Assembly: GCF_002288105.1 (NCBI RefSeq)
Contig: NZ_CP016774.1
Coordinates: 372,001-436,000, forward strand
DNA length: 64,000 bases
Direction of reading: 5' to 3'
From: Candidatus Planktophila versatilis
Lineage (GTDB): Bacteria > Actinomycetota > Actinomycetes > Nanopelagicales > Nanopelagicaceae
The position numbers and the translations under genes are program-made. This document shows positions 18,090-26,735 of the stretch, in pieces (position 1 is the stretch's first letter; each line of letters begins with the position of its first letter). The notes under the pieces were generated by a model, which saw only the letters and a program-made list of their open reading frames with translations, did not search any database and was not told the origin of the DNA.

Positions 18090-18363
18090 TTTTACCCTTT
18101 CCTTACTTTGAAGTTAGTAGATTCCCGAGAGCAACACATGTGACATCGAGCCAAACCAAGACCGGTGTCACCTCTTCTATCCAAGAGGGGACTCGGATCG
18201 ATAAGTGGAAGGAGATTCGCAGATTATCTATAATCTGTCAATAAGATTTAGCTGGATTTGCCCTACATAATTCTGACGAAAAGCTGCCCAAATACCCGAG
18301 GCCAGGCTCGCGGCTACGCATGGAGCCAGGCACGAAGGGGGCTGGAGGGCAGAACTTGAACCT

Positions 18364-18510
18364 GTAAGCGCTGTCCATACTTTGGTTGCGGTCAAAGCAG
18401 ATACCGGCGTAGTTGGAGTTATTTTCACCCGCTATTTATTCAGTCGCGGGGGATCTGCCACTCAGGCAATTAGCGGAATAGATATCACACACGTTGCTAG
18501 CTATGCGTAA
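18364..18510 (+). pseudogene. Possible decayed N-terminal piece of an enolase-superfamily gene
   Basis: The 18090-18659 gap holds no intact gene. In this frame the reading VHTLVAVKADTGVVGVIFTR, continuing to a stop at 18508, resembles the start of an acid-sugar dehydratase capping domain (pattern: hydrophobic strand, K/T-D-x-G-V-x-G), but there is no start codon, no glycine-acid continuation and no barrel. It would be the third enolase-type sequence in this island. Low confidence; the similarity is by eye. Confidence 0.35.
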
Positions 18511-18659
18511 TGGCTAGGCAACTTGCGCTGGGCAATTAATGCATCCCGAGCGTCGTCAGATTCCAACCCTGTGCCGATAGCAGGCTTGAATTAGATGGAG
18601 GGTGGTCAGAAAAAATTGGCGATAAGTCGTTTCCTTATTCAACCTGGTAGAGTAAAAAG

Positions 18660-19331
18660 GTGTCTACCGATTTCTTCAAATTATCTAGTGGTAACAACCT
18701 ATCCCAGCGCACCCATGTCGCTCATATGTTGCGTGAGGCGATTGTTTCAGGAAAGTTAAAGCCTGGCACGCAACTAAAGCAGAATGAAGTAGGTAAGAAG
18801 TTTGAATGTAGCCCAGGCCCAGTTCGTGAGGCGATGCGCGATCTTGAGAGCGAAGGGCTAATTGAGCATTTTCCGAATCGTGGAGTCTTTGTCACTCAAA
18901 TTACCAAAGAAGAATATCTTGAGATGTTACTGCCAGCCCGTGTTGTTTTGGAAAAGTTTGCCTTGAAACACGCGGCGAAGAAATTCACCCCAGAAGTCAT
19001 TGAGACACTCAATGAGCAAATTGAGATCATGCGTAAAGGTGCCAAAAAGAAGGATATTGACTCGGTAAGTGAAGCTGATATGAAATTCCACATGATCGTG
19101 ATGCAAACTGCAGCTACGCAGCAGACTTTTCATTTATGGAAAAGTGTTATGTCACGGATTCGTTTAGAGCTTTATCGAGTCGGCCCACACCCAGTCCTTG
19201 CCGAACAAGCCCCCAATCACGCCCACTTATTGGCGGCGATACTTAACGGTGATGTGAAGCAGTTATATAAAGAAATTGAATGGCACTGCATAGGCTCTGT
19301 CTCCGATCCATTGAAGAAAGATTTCAAGTAG
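18660..19331 (+). CDS. GntR-family transcriptional regulator (FCD domain)
   Basis: A 223-aa regulator. Residues about 15-80 form the winged helix of the GntR family ([20 protein letters not shown], then [16 protein letters not shown]), and the rest is the helical FCD effector domain with probable metal-binding Asp/His residues ([11 protein letters not shown]). FCD regulators often respond to sugar acids and control adjacent catabolic operons, so this is the likely regulator of the island. GTG start at 18660; the binding site is poor. It is the last intact gene before the fpg remnant. Confidence 0.88.
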   Translation: MSTDFFKLSSGNNLSQRTHVAHMLREAIVSGKLKPGTQLKQNEVGKKFECSPGPVREAMRDLESEGLIEHFPNRGVFVTQITKEEYLEMLLPARVVLEKFALKHAAKKFTPEVIETLNEQIEIMRKGAKKKDIDSVSEADMKFHMIVMQTAATQQTFHLWKSVMSRIRLELYRVGPHPVLAEQAPNHAHLLAAILNGDVKQLYKEIEWHCIGSVSDPLKKDFK

Positions 19332-19350
19332 AAGGCAAGGAATTGGGTTC

Positions 19351-19554
19351 ACCTCATTTGATGCGCTCTATATCAACGTCAATGGCGAGAGTGGATTCTT
19401 TGAAACATCCTTAGCTGCTTACGGCCAAGAAGGTGAGCCATGTCCACGGTGTGGTCGGGGGATTAGAAGGATTGCTTTTGGTAACAGGTCATCACATTAT
19501 TGTCCGAAGTGTCAGGTTAAGTGGGTGTGTTGTCATGAACAGGGATTGGATTAA
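19351..19554 (+). pseudogene. fpg 3'-end remnant (right copy of the direct repeat)
   Basis: In frame, this stretch encodes the last part of an Fpg protein, from [12 protein letters not shown] through the complete zinc finger to [17 protein letters not shown] and a stop. There is no start codon or N-terminal part. It matches 7699-7866 at about 95% nucleotide identity with mostly synonymous changes, so it derives from a related but diverged allele. It marks the right edge of the 8-19 kb island. Confidence 0.9.
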
Positions 19555-19590
19555 ATTGGGGGTGATACCGGGGCTGCCCCATTGAAATAG

Positions 19591-19630
19591 GACTCGGCAT
19601 GGTGGAAAATCCTATTTGCACACCCGAGTC
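19591..19630 (+). promoter_or_regulatory. Hairpin in the leader of the giant repeat protein gene
   Basis: GACTCGG and CCGAGTC pair around a 26-nt loop that contains a second short pairing (GGTG/CACC). It could be the terminator of the former fpg unit or a leader structure; no T run follows. The remaining 19332-19684 region otherwise holds the fpg remnant and a clear AAAAGGAGG ribosome binding site for the next gene. Confidence 0.45.
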
Positions 19631-19684
19631 TGCTCTTACTTGGTGAGTATCTAGCCCTACAGTGGTGACGTTAAAAGGAGGCAT

Positions 19685-22600
19685 ATGAGTTCGAAAGTCT
19701 CTCCTTTCTCCTTCTTCCGAGTCTTGTTCTATTCGATTTTAACCCTATTCGTATCCTTACTATTCGGCCTTTCATCCTCGAACCAGGCCTCCGCCGCACC
19801 AACTGTTGTAACTGGAACAATTAGCGGTATTCCTGATGATTCTTACGGAATTGCTTGGGCCGAGAAATATATTTCTGGTGAATGGGTTGAGATAACTACT
19901 TCCTATACCAAGGATCTTTATAAGGGCCAGGGCTACAAAATCAATTTAGGTGAAGCTAGTGGATCAGATGTCAGAATCTGGGCACAGTTTGGATCGACTG
20001 GTTCTGGATATCTATCAGGAACAGATTCATTTACTGTAACAAGTACCGCTATCACAAAGAATTTCTCATTGACGGCAGCAAACTTTAAGGTCGATGTTTC
20101 CAATCCACTTGCCTGTTCAAGCGGATCTATTAACGTAAAATCTTCGACGATAGGTACGTCCGATAAATTCGGATTATGGGCCCAAATGAATGAAACTGGA
20201 ACCGTGAATTTATCTCTTCCAGTCGGGTATTCCTTCGATCTTGAAGGAAAGTGCAATGGTGATATTTCCTTCTCTTCTGCGGTAACGGCAACGAGTACCT
20301 TGCAAACAGTACCGATAACCATTGCTACACCGAACGTAGTAGGTACTATTTCGGGGATAACATCAAAAGCAGATGTTAACGGACGCGTTCAATCCAGGAT
20401 TTCCGATGGAACATCAACCAATTGGCGAACAGTCAAAGATGGCTTTTCGACAAACAATGCGGGCCAATTCGCAATGAATTTGCCAGTTGGTACTTACCGG
20501 CTTGCAGTAGTACCCAACATGGATGGTAACAATTCAACTGGATTTGTCAGTACTTATTCAGATTCTTTCACGGTCGCCTCCTCACAGCTAACCATCAACT
20601 TTGCGATTTCTACCGATGCCAATGTCATATACACAGTTGAGCCAGCAATAAATGCTCGCGGCAGCTGGGTTAATGTGGAAGAAAAAATGACGCATCCCTT
20701 AAAGGGCACCTATTTCAATTACCTGGACGGAGCCATGGTCGGACCTGACGGCAAAGTAAACCTTTTCCTTGAGCCAGGAACCTACCGATTAAAAATCCAT
20801 CCTAATGAAAACGGAGATGGTTATGTTCTTACGCAAGGCCAAGAGTTCACTGTTACTCAAGGTGGATCCGATGTTGTGCGAACGCTCTCCCTTGAAAAAG
20901 CTAATTTGAAATTTGTTGTTTCTCCCACTGAGAATTCGAAGTGGGGAAATATTTCGCTGACTGATTCAACTGGTAATGAGTATTCTGGCTGGATAAGTGA
21001 ACAAGGAATAGGCTTTGTTTCGGCACCTGCAGGCACGTATAGCGTGACAATCTCACCGGGAGAGTCATCTCCAACAGCAGGGTTAACAGTTTTAGCATCT
21101 TTACTTGTCACTGGCGCTGCGCAGACAGTTAATGTGACGCTCGCTGCAGGCAATGTTTCAGGAACAGTTTCACCGGCGTCAGATTCTGACAATGGTTGGG
21201 TATACCCAGAGCAGAAAATTACAGGCGTTAAGGTCTATTGGAAACGCCTAAATATAGGCGCAAAAATTGACGAGGATGGTAAATACTCACTTGCACTCGC
21301 ACCGGGTACATACCGAATCTGGGCTGAATCGGGGGATGGATCCTTTGTGCGATCTCCAAGCGCTGAATTCGTTGTGGGTAACACCAATGTAGTTGCAGAT
21401 ATAACTCTTAGAACTGCGAATGTCACAGGCACTGTGTCGCCCACAAATCGAGCCGCATACGGCAGCGTCTATGTGGCTTGGCGGGATGCTGAAACTGGAC
21501 AGGACTTCGACGACTGGGCACCCATCCGAGGTGATGGCACTTATTCAATGTTGCTGCCGGCAGGAAAATATAAATTTAAACCCAATCCGGCAGGTCAGTG
21601 GAGTAACTATTTTGGTGTGACCTCTGATGTGGTCACGGTTTCTTCAACTCCGCAAGTCGTGGACCTCACATTGCAAGCCGCAAATGTATCCGGAACTGTA
21701 AATCCCACGAATAAATCGAAGGACGGATACGGAAACATCGAAGTACTCGTCGGTGGCCGATGGGAATATGCCGGTACTACATTCTCAATTAATCAAGCAG
21801 GGCAGTACTCTGTCTACTTACCGCTCGGGACTTACCGAGCTATTGTGCATCCAGGCTGGGAAGCCACGGGAGTTTTCCAACTGCAATCAGATTCATTTAC
21901 CGTAGTCAGCGGATCCAATACTGTTAATTTCACTCTTCCCAATTCAAACTTTTCCGTCACCGTCACCCCTGCCGAATATACGCGTGGGGTTCAAGTCGCA
22001 ATCGAGAAACTGCAGTCTCAAGGTTATTTCCAGCATTACGAATGGACGCAGGTGAATGATGCTGGAATTGTTGAAGCTTATCTACCAAATGGAAAATACC
22101 GATTGCGGTTTGAGCCACACGGAGGGCGATATGTTGAAACAATTTCAAATGCCTTCGACATGCCTTCTTCGGCTGATTTCCCCATCCCTCTTACTTTTGC
22201 ATTAGATACGCCGAATGTTTCGGGATCGGTCACTCCTAGAGCTGATGCGGTGCAGGGCCAAGCGTGTATAGAGAGAAAGGAAGGGGATAATTTCTTCTCC
22301 ATACGCTGTAAGAGACTCGACTACTACGGTGATTATGGATTCAAAGTTGAAAATGGAACCTATCGAGTAGTTGTGACACCTGCGTCAGTCTTGTACGGAG
22401 GCAAGGGTGGGTATATCTCCGATATAAAAATGGATTCTCCTTATACAACAACGACTTCAGATGAATTTGTTATTTCAAGCGACACTAAGATTGTGAATAT
22501 CACTCTTTCTACTGGGAATCTTTCGGGGACAGTCAGTGACATCGCAAAGTCCGCGGGCGGATGGATTCAGGCGCTCAAAACTGACGGCTCTTATACGCAG

Positions 22601-24406
22601 TGGACAAATTATCGTGCAAATATTTCGGATCTCGGAAAATACGCACTTCAGCTGCCGAGTGGTAAATACAGACTGCAAGTTTTCCCTCGAGAAGATGCAA
22701 CCGGGGTGGTTCGAACTGAGACAACTGATTTCACGATTGGTGGCTCTAATGTCGTAGTGGATGTAACTCTCGAAGCACCTAACGTGGCTGGTGTAGTCAG
22801 TCCAGTTGAAAAGTCTGCATTTGGTTGGGTACATGCAGAACAGTACGCATGTAAGTGTGGTTGGTCGGGATGGACTGGAGCGCCTGGTGTTGCCACTAAT
22901 TCGAACATCAAATCTGACGGTAGTTATGCAATGAAAGTTGATCCCGGATTAACAAGAGTTGTTGCCTACCCTCGTTATGACGCAACCGGAGTAACAAAAA
23001 CTGTCTCTGATTCATTCACTGTAGTTACTGGCACCACATCAAACATCAGCTTTAGTTTGAGTGAAGGAAACGTCCGAGGCACCATTTCTTCCATTGCAAA
23101 CTCTGCCGGAGGCTATGTCCGGGTGGAGAAGAAGAATGGAGATTATTGGGATTGGACAACGTTCGGAAGCCAAATTCAAGAAGATGGCACGTATCGACTT
23201 CAGGTTGATCCGGGCACTTATCGACTCATTGTTTCACCGGGATGGCGCTCTAGTGGAGTAGTTGAAACTCCTTCCGAAGACTTCACTTTTGCATCTACGC
23301 AGGTCACTGTGAATGTGACCTTGGCAGCACCAAACCTATCAGGGGTTGTTACCAACTTAGTTGCCGCTGTCGATAACTCAAAACTCAATGGTCAACCACA
23401 GTACTACGGCGCCGCTTACGGTTATATTCTCAAGAAGAACGGTGCGAATTACAATTGGATTAATAAGTACATCACCGTATTCGCAGACGGAAGTTACTCG
23501 ACATACCTGCCAAATGGAACGTACCGAATCGAGATTTATCAGGTCGATTCGTTAATCTCTGGACTTTCAAGAGTTTCAACCTCAGACATTGTGGTCTCTG
23601 GTGCTACAACTTTTAACTTCGCCCTCACTGAATCTAATCTTCGGGGAACTGTGGCACCTTCCAGTGCGGCAATGTGGGGGTCGGTCTGCGCTGAGAAACA
23701 GGATGGGGCCAACTGGGGTTGGAGTGGTTGTGAAACCATTCGCCAAGATGGAACCTTTGGTCTCAATGTAAGTGCTGGTGTCTATCGCGTGATTGCAAAC
23801 CCACGTTGGGACTCCGTTGGCTATTCCAAGGCAACCTCTGAGACAGTAACTGTCGGAGCATCCGGAATAACAACGATAAATATCGCACTGAATACTTCCA
23901 ACGTTAAATTGATCATTAATGACTTAGAGGGACGTCCTAATCACAATGGTTATTTACATGTGAAGGATTCGAATGGAAATTATGTGGATACTGGTAAGGG
24001 TTGGATCTCTCAACTTGGAAAAATCAGTTTCTCGTTAACGCCGGGTACGTACACTTTAGAAATTCAACCAGCCAATGAACGAAGTGGAGTGCGTACGATC
24101 ACGAGTATTACGGTCCCGGCCACGGGTGTTCTGGAATCGACAATCACGCTAGCTGCCGGAAATGTCCAGGGCTTAGCAAAGAATTCCTCGGCTGCCAATA
24201 TTGCCTGCGCCTTTATTACTGCGACTGCCGCAGGTGAAACAACAGTGAAGACGATTTCAAAGAATGACGGCTCATTCACGCTCAACCTTACTTCTGGGGT
24301 GAGCTGGACAATTAACGCCGTAGATCCATCAACTGGCCAACTAGGAACAACAACCCTTACGCCTAACGGAACAAGTAGTAACGCGGTCACGGTCACAACT
24401 GCATGA
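19685..24406 (+). CDS. Giant secreted protein with ~17 tandem beta-sandwich repeats, 1573 aa
   Basis: An exported surface or extracellular protein. A signal peptide (hydrophobic segment about residues 10-36, ending ASAA) is followed by about 17 tandem units of 80-100 residues. Each opens with a strand such as NVSGTVSP, then G-x-V, a Trp-rich strand, D-G-x-Y, and P-G-T-Y-R, and closes with F-x-V and a strand ending in TL. This is the pattern of carboxypeptidase regulatory-like/prealbumin-type beta domains. There is no catalytic motif, LPXTG or membrane anchor. A strong Shine-Dalgarno (AAAAGGAGG) fixes the ATG. The following fibronectin-III gene overlaps its stop (ATGA), so the two are made together. 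Likely adhesion or matrix role; unproven. Confidence 0.8.
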   Translation: MSSKVSPFSFFRVLFYSILTLFVSLLFGLSSSNQASAAPTVVTGTISGIPDDSYGIAWAEKYISGEWVEITTSYTKDLYKGQGYKINLGEASGSDVRIWAQFGSTGSGYLSGTDSFTVTSTAITKNFSLTAANFKVDVSNPLACSSGSINVKSSTIGTSDKFGLWAQMNETGTVNLSLPVGYSFDLEGKCNGDISFSSAVTATSTLQTVPITIATPNVVGTISGITSKADVNGRVQSRISDGTSTNWRTVKDGFSTNNAGQFAMNLPVGTYRLAVVPNMDGNNSTGFVSTYSDSFTVASSQLTINFAISTDANVIYTVEPAINARGSWVNVEEKMTHPLKGTYFNYLDGAMVGPDGKVNLFLEPGTYRLKIHPNENGDGYVLTQGQEFTVTQGGSDVVRTLSLEKANLKFVVSPTENSKWGNISLTDSTGNEYSGWISEQGIGFVSAPAGTYSVTISPGESSPTAGLTVLASLLVTGAAQTVNVTLAAGNVSGTVSPASDSDNGWVYPEQKITGVKVYWKRLNIGAKIDEDGKYSLALAPGTYRIWAESGDGSFVRSPSAEFVVGNTNVVADITLRTANVTGTVSPTNRAAYGSVYVAWRDAETGQDFDDWAPIRGDGTYSMLLPAGKYKFKPNPAGQWSNYFGVTSDVVTVSSTPQVVDLTLQAANVSGTVNPTNKSKDGYGNIEVLVGGRWEYAGTTFSINQAGQYSVYLPLGTYRAIVHPGWEATGVFQLQSDSFTVVSGSNTVNFTLPNSNFSVTVTPAEYTRGVQVAIEKLQSQGYFQHYEWTQVNDAGIVEAYLPNGKYRLRFEPHGGRYVETISNAFDMPSSADFPIPLTFALDTPNVSGSVTPRADAVQGQACIERKEGDNFFSIRCKRLDYYGDYGFKVENGTYRVVVTPASVLYGGKGGYISDIKMDSPYTTTTSDEFVISSDTKIVNITLSTGNLSGTVSDIAKSAGGWIQALKTDGSYTQWTNYRANISDLGKYALQLPSGKYRLQVFPREDATGVVRTETTDFTIGGSNVVVDVTLEAPNVAGVVSPVEKSAFGWVHAEQYACKCGWSGWTGAPGVATNSNIKSDGSYAMKVDPGLTRVVAYPRYDATGVTKTVSDSFTVVTGTTSNISFSLSEGNVRGTISSIANSAGGYVRVEKKNGDYWDWTTFGSQIQEDGTYRLQVDPGTYRLIVSPGWRSSGVVETPSEDFTFASTQVTVNVTLAAPNLSGVVTNLVAAVDNSKLNGQPQYYGAAYGYILKKNGANYNWINKYITVFADGSYSTYLPNGTYRIEIYQVDSLISGLSRVSTSDIVVSGATTFNFALTESNLRGTVAPSSAAMWGSVCAEKQDGANWGWSGCETIRQDGTFGLNVSAGVYRVIANPRWDSVGYSKATSETVTVGASGITTINIALNTSNVKLIINDLEGRPNHNGYLHVKDSNGNYVDTGKGWISQLGKISFSLTPGTYTLEIQPANERSGVRTITSITVPATGVLESTITLAAGNVQGLAKNSSAANIACAFITATAAGETTVKTISKNDGSFTLNLTSGVSWTINAVDPSTGQLGTTTLTPNGTSSNAVTVTTA

Positions 24407-25866
24407 GAGCAAAATTAACCACAACCCTTTCCTTAGTCATTGTTTTCTCGCTCTTCTCTGCCTTACCCAGTGCGGTCGCACTTGATGTTCCTGGTGGGCT
24501 TGCAACGACGGGTAACCGTGGGGGTGATTACAACGAGGGTTCTGTGACAGTCACTTGGTCACCAGTAACTGGTGCAGATAATGGTTATGCAATTCAAACT
24601 ATTTTGAATGGTGTTCAGGTTGGAACTCTGACCGGAGCACTTGGGCAATCAACTGCAAGTTCGGTCGTCAGCGGATTGCAGGGTGGAACCACCTACTCAT
24701 TTAAGATTCGTGCTATTTCCAGTTCAGCGGTCAGCGCATGGTCTAGTGCGGTCACCGCGATGCCGATTACTTCGCCATCCACACCTAACAAACCGACACA
24801 CTCAACGTCATTACTTGATGCGACCGCCAGATGGGCTGCGCCACCTTCTGATGGCGGAGCTGCAATTACGTCATACGTAGTCACTGAAGCAAATTCTGGG
24901 CGCACTCAGACCACGAATGCGACCACATACAGCGCCCAATTCAATGATTTAGCTAGCGGTGCGAAAGTAAAGTTCAATGTACGTGCAATCAATGGAGTAA
25001 CGGCAGAAGGAACAGCGTCAGCTAATTCTGACGAGACAACGCTTCCTAGCGTTCCGAGTCAAGTAAGCGGATTGGTTGTCGCTAAAACATCGACCAAAGA
25101 CCAGCTGCGCGTCACCTGGGATACGCCAGGCAATGGCGGTTCGGTACTCACAGGGTTTGAAGTCTTTCTGCGCCAAAGTGGCGCAGATCTTCAGACGTTA
25201 CAAGTAACCGATGTAGCAGCTACTTCAGCTTTGTTTAATGGTCTCTCTGCTGGAACTTACTCAGCTCAAGTTCTGGCAAAAAACGTTATTGGTTCTGGCG
25301 CACGATCTCTTGAACCTGCTGGAGTAGATATCGAAGGAGTAACACCGGCAGTTCAAGCCTCTAGTCAAGGAAGTAGTGGTTCAGGTGGAGGAGGCGGCGG
25401 AGGAGGCGGCGGAGGCGGCGGAGCCCCGGTTCTTGCCTCGCCCTCACCATCACCAAGTGCGAGTGCATCACCATCACCAAGTGCCAGTGCATCACCATCA
25501 CCAAGTGCGAGTGCATCTGCCTCACCAGCACCTTCATCATCACCGGCAATCGCACCTACGCCAACTCCAAAACCTTTAGTTAGCCCATCACCTAAGCCTT
25601 CAACGGTGCAACCCAAACCAGTTCCGATAACAACCAAATCCACTGTTTCTACATCTCTTCCAAAAAATGTGAAAATTTCTGGTGCCACAGCAAAGGTAGT
25701 AGATTCAAAAGGTCAGGTAATTAAGGGAATCAAAGTAACGATTTCAAGTAAAGGAAAAGTAAGCGTTGAGTTTCCGAAGGGAACCAAGACGGGTAATTAC
25801 CAAATTAAAGTAACAACCAAGAACAAGAAAGTTGTGAGCGTTCCGGTCACTTTGAAGAAAAAGTGA
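24403..25866 (+). CDS. Secreted fibronectin type III protein with Gly and Ser/Pro low-complexity linker
   Basis: A 487-aa exported protein. Signal peptide residues 1-27 (ending AVA), then three fibronectin type III domains (about 28-125, 126-215, 216-310; landmarks TVTWSPV, YSFKIRAIS, LRVTWDTPG). Next come a run of Gly, three repeats of a Ser-Pro-Ala unit and a long Pro/Ser stretch (about 335-400). The C-terminal ~85 residues are Lys-rich and beta-forming. Such layouts are usual for surface-associated carbohydrate-binding or adhesion proteins. Coupled by ATGA overlap to the giant repeat protein upstream and ends directly against the convergent protease gene. Confidence 0.82.
   Translation: MRAKLTTTLSLVIVFSLFSALPSAVALDVPGGLATTGNRGGDYNEGSVTVTWSPVTGADNGYAIQTILNGVQVGTLTGALGQSTASSVVSGLQGGTTYSFKIRAISSSAVSAWSSAVTAMPITSPSTPNKPTHSTSLLDATARWAAPPSDGGAAITSYVVTEANSGRTQTTNATTYSAQFNDLASGAKVKFNVRAINGVTAEGTASANSDETTLPSVPSQVSGLVVAKTSTKDQLRVTWDTPGNGGSVLTGFEVFLRQSGADLQTLQVTDVAATSALFNGLSAGTYSAQVLAKNVIGSGARSLEPAGVDIEGVTPAVQASSQGSSGSGGGGGGGGGGGGGAPVLASPSPSPSASASPSPSASASPSPSASASASPAPSSSPAIAPTPTPKPLVSPSPKPSTVQPKPVPITTKSTVSTSLPKNVKISGATAKVVDSKGQVIKGIKVTISSKGKVSVEFPKGTKTGNYQIKVTTKNKKVVSVPVTLKKK
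25444..25515 (+). repeat. Three tandem 24-bp repeats inside the fibronectin-III gene
   Basis: The unit TCACCATCACCAAGTGCGAG plus TGCA occurs three times with one internal base change, in frame, encoding SPSPSASA. A site prone to slippage, so copy number may vary between strains. Confidence 0.9.
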
Positions 25867-26604
25867 TTACCACTCCCAGTAATACTCACCATCACATTTA
25901 AGAATCTTTGAGCACATGGCATCAATCATCTTCGCCCCGTTGTACTGCTCTACTTTTGAAATCCAGCTGACTGTGCCAATGACAAAGCCCTCGTTATCAA
26001 CAAGTGGTCCTCCGCTATTGCCCTGTGAAACGTTGGCGGTAAAGAGAATCTCACTCTCATTTGTATTCAGGACGGCACCGAAAGTAACCGAACCTTCATA
26101 GGCATCAGCACTTCCGGAAGTCATTACCCAATAGCCCGGAAATGGCGGGTTCTCTGAAATCTTCAGTGATGGCACCTTCAAATCAGAGACAATCACGGCT
26201 AGATCATTCTCTTTATCTAAAGTCACAATGCGCGCAGCAACCGGCTTCTTATATGCCCGGGCAACACTTAAGTACTTCTCTTTACCAATACAGTCCGCCA
26301 CCACATGATGATTGGTGATGTATACCTGCTTGTAATCTTTATAGGCAGCCTCTTTCAGAGTGACCGCCCACGCCGATCCAATATTTCCTTTACCTGGAAC
26401 ATCACATAAGACTGAGACAGTTGACTCACTTGTCTTGCTAACAACCCCACCCACATCTCGCGGCTGCACATATCCATCGTCCTGCGGATTAGTCAATTGA
26501 TACTGACCAGCGGGTCCCCAGGCTAAGAAGAAGGCGCCCATAGCAAAGGGAGCAACAACGATCAGAATTGCGGCAATGAACTTGGTGGCAGGTGATTCAG
26601 TCAT
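25867..26604 (-). CDS. Membrane-anchored trypsin-like serine protease
   Basis: A 245-aa S1-family (HtrA/trypsin-like) protease. An N-terminal membrane helix (about residues 9-30) anchors it, with the protease domain outside. The triad is visible: His in YITNHHVVADC, Asp in KENDLAVIVSD and Ser in SQGNSGGPLVDNEG. A Cys pair (LCDVPG and VADCIG) may form a disulfide. No PDZ domain, so it is shorter than HtrA. It is convergent with the fibronectin-III gene with no gap and could process the secreted proteins next door, but that is only a suggestion from location. Confidence 0.88.
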   Translation of the reverse strand: MTESPATKFIAAILIVVAPFAMGAFFLAWGPAGQYQLTNPQDDGYVQPRDVGGVVSKTSESTVSVLCDVPGKGNIGSAWAVTLKEAAYKDYKQVYITNHHVVADCIGKEKYLSVARAYKKPVAARIVTLDKENDLAVIVSDLKVPSLKISENPPFPGYWVMTSGSADAYEGSVTFGAVLNTNESEILFTANVSQGNSGGPLVDNEGFVIGTVSWISKVEQYNGAKMIDAMCSKILKCDGEYYWEW

Positions 26605-26735
26605 GGCCTCAGCCTAGGTGTGGGGACTGACAATCAAGTGCTATCCCTAGGTAATACCAAGATGATTACACCCTGCTGATAAAGACTTGGCAGGCGTGGA
26701 CTGCCATTTTGCACCGCATTGCTACCATTTCGCGT

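Noticed and set aside
18228-18428. 66-aa leftward frame in the gap before the GntR gene
   Set aside because: Antisense of the enolase-like remnant, no start signal, atypical composition.
22475-22834. Long antisense frames inside the giant repeat gene and similar ones in the fibronectin-III gene (25365-25688)
   Set aside because: They arise from repeated codon patterns (for example the antisense of Gly and Ser codons gives poly-Pro) and have no start signals.
25444-25515. Short regular repeats that could suggest a CRISPR array
   Set aside because: Units of 24 bp without spacers, in frame with a Ser/Pro linker; no cas genes.
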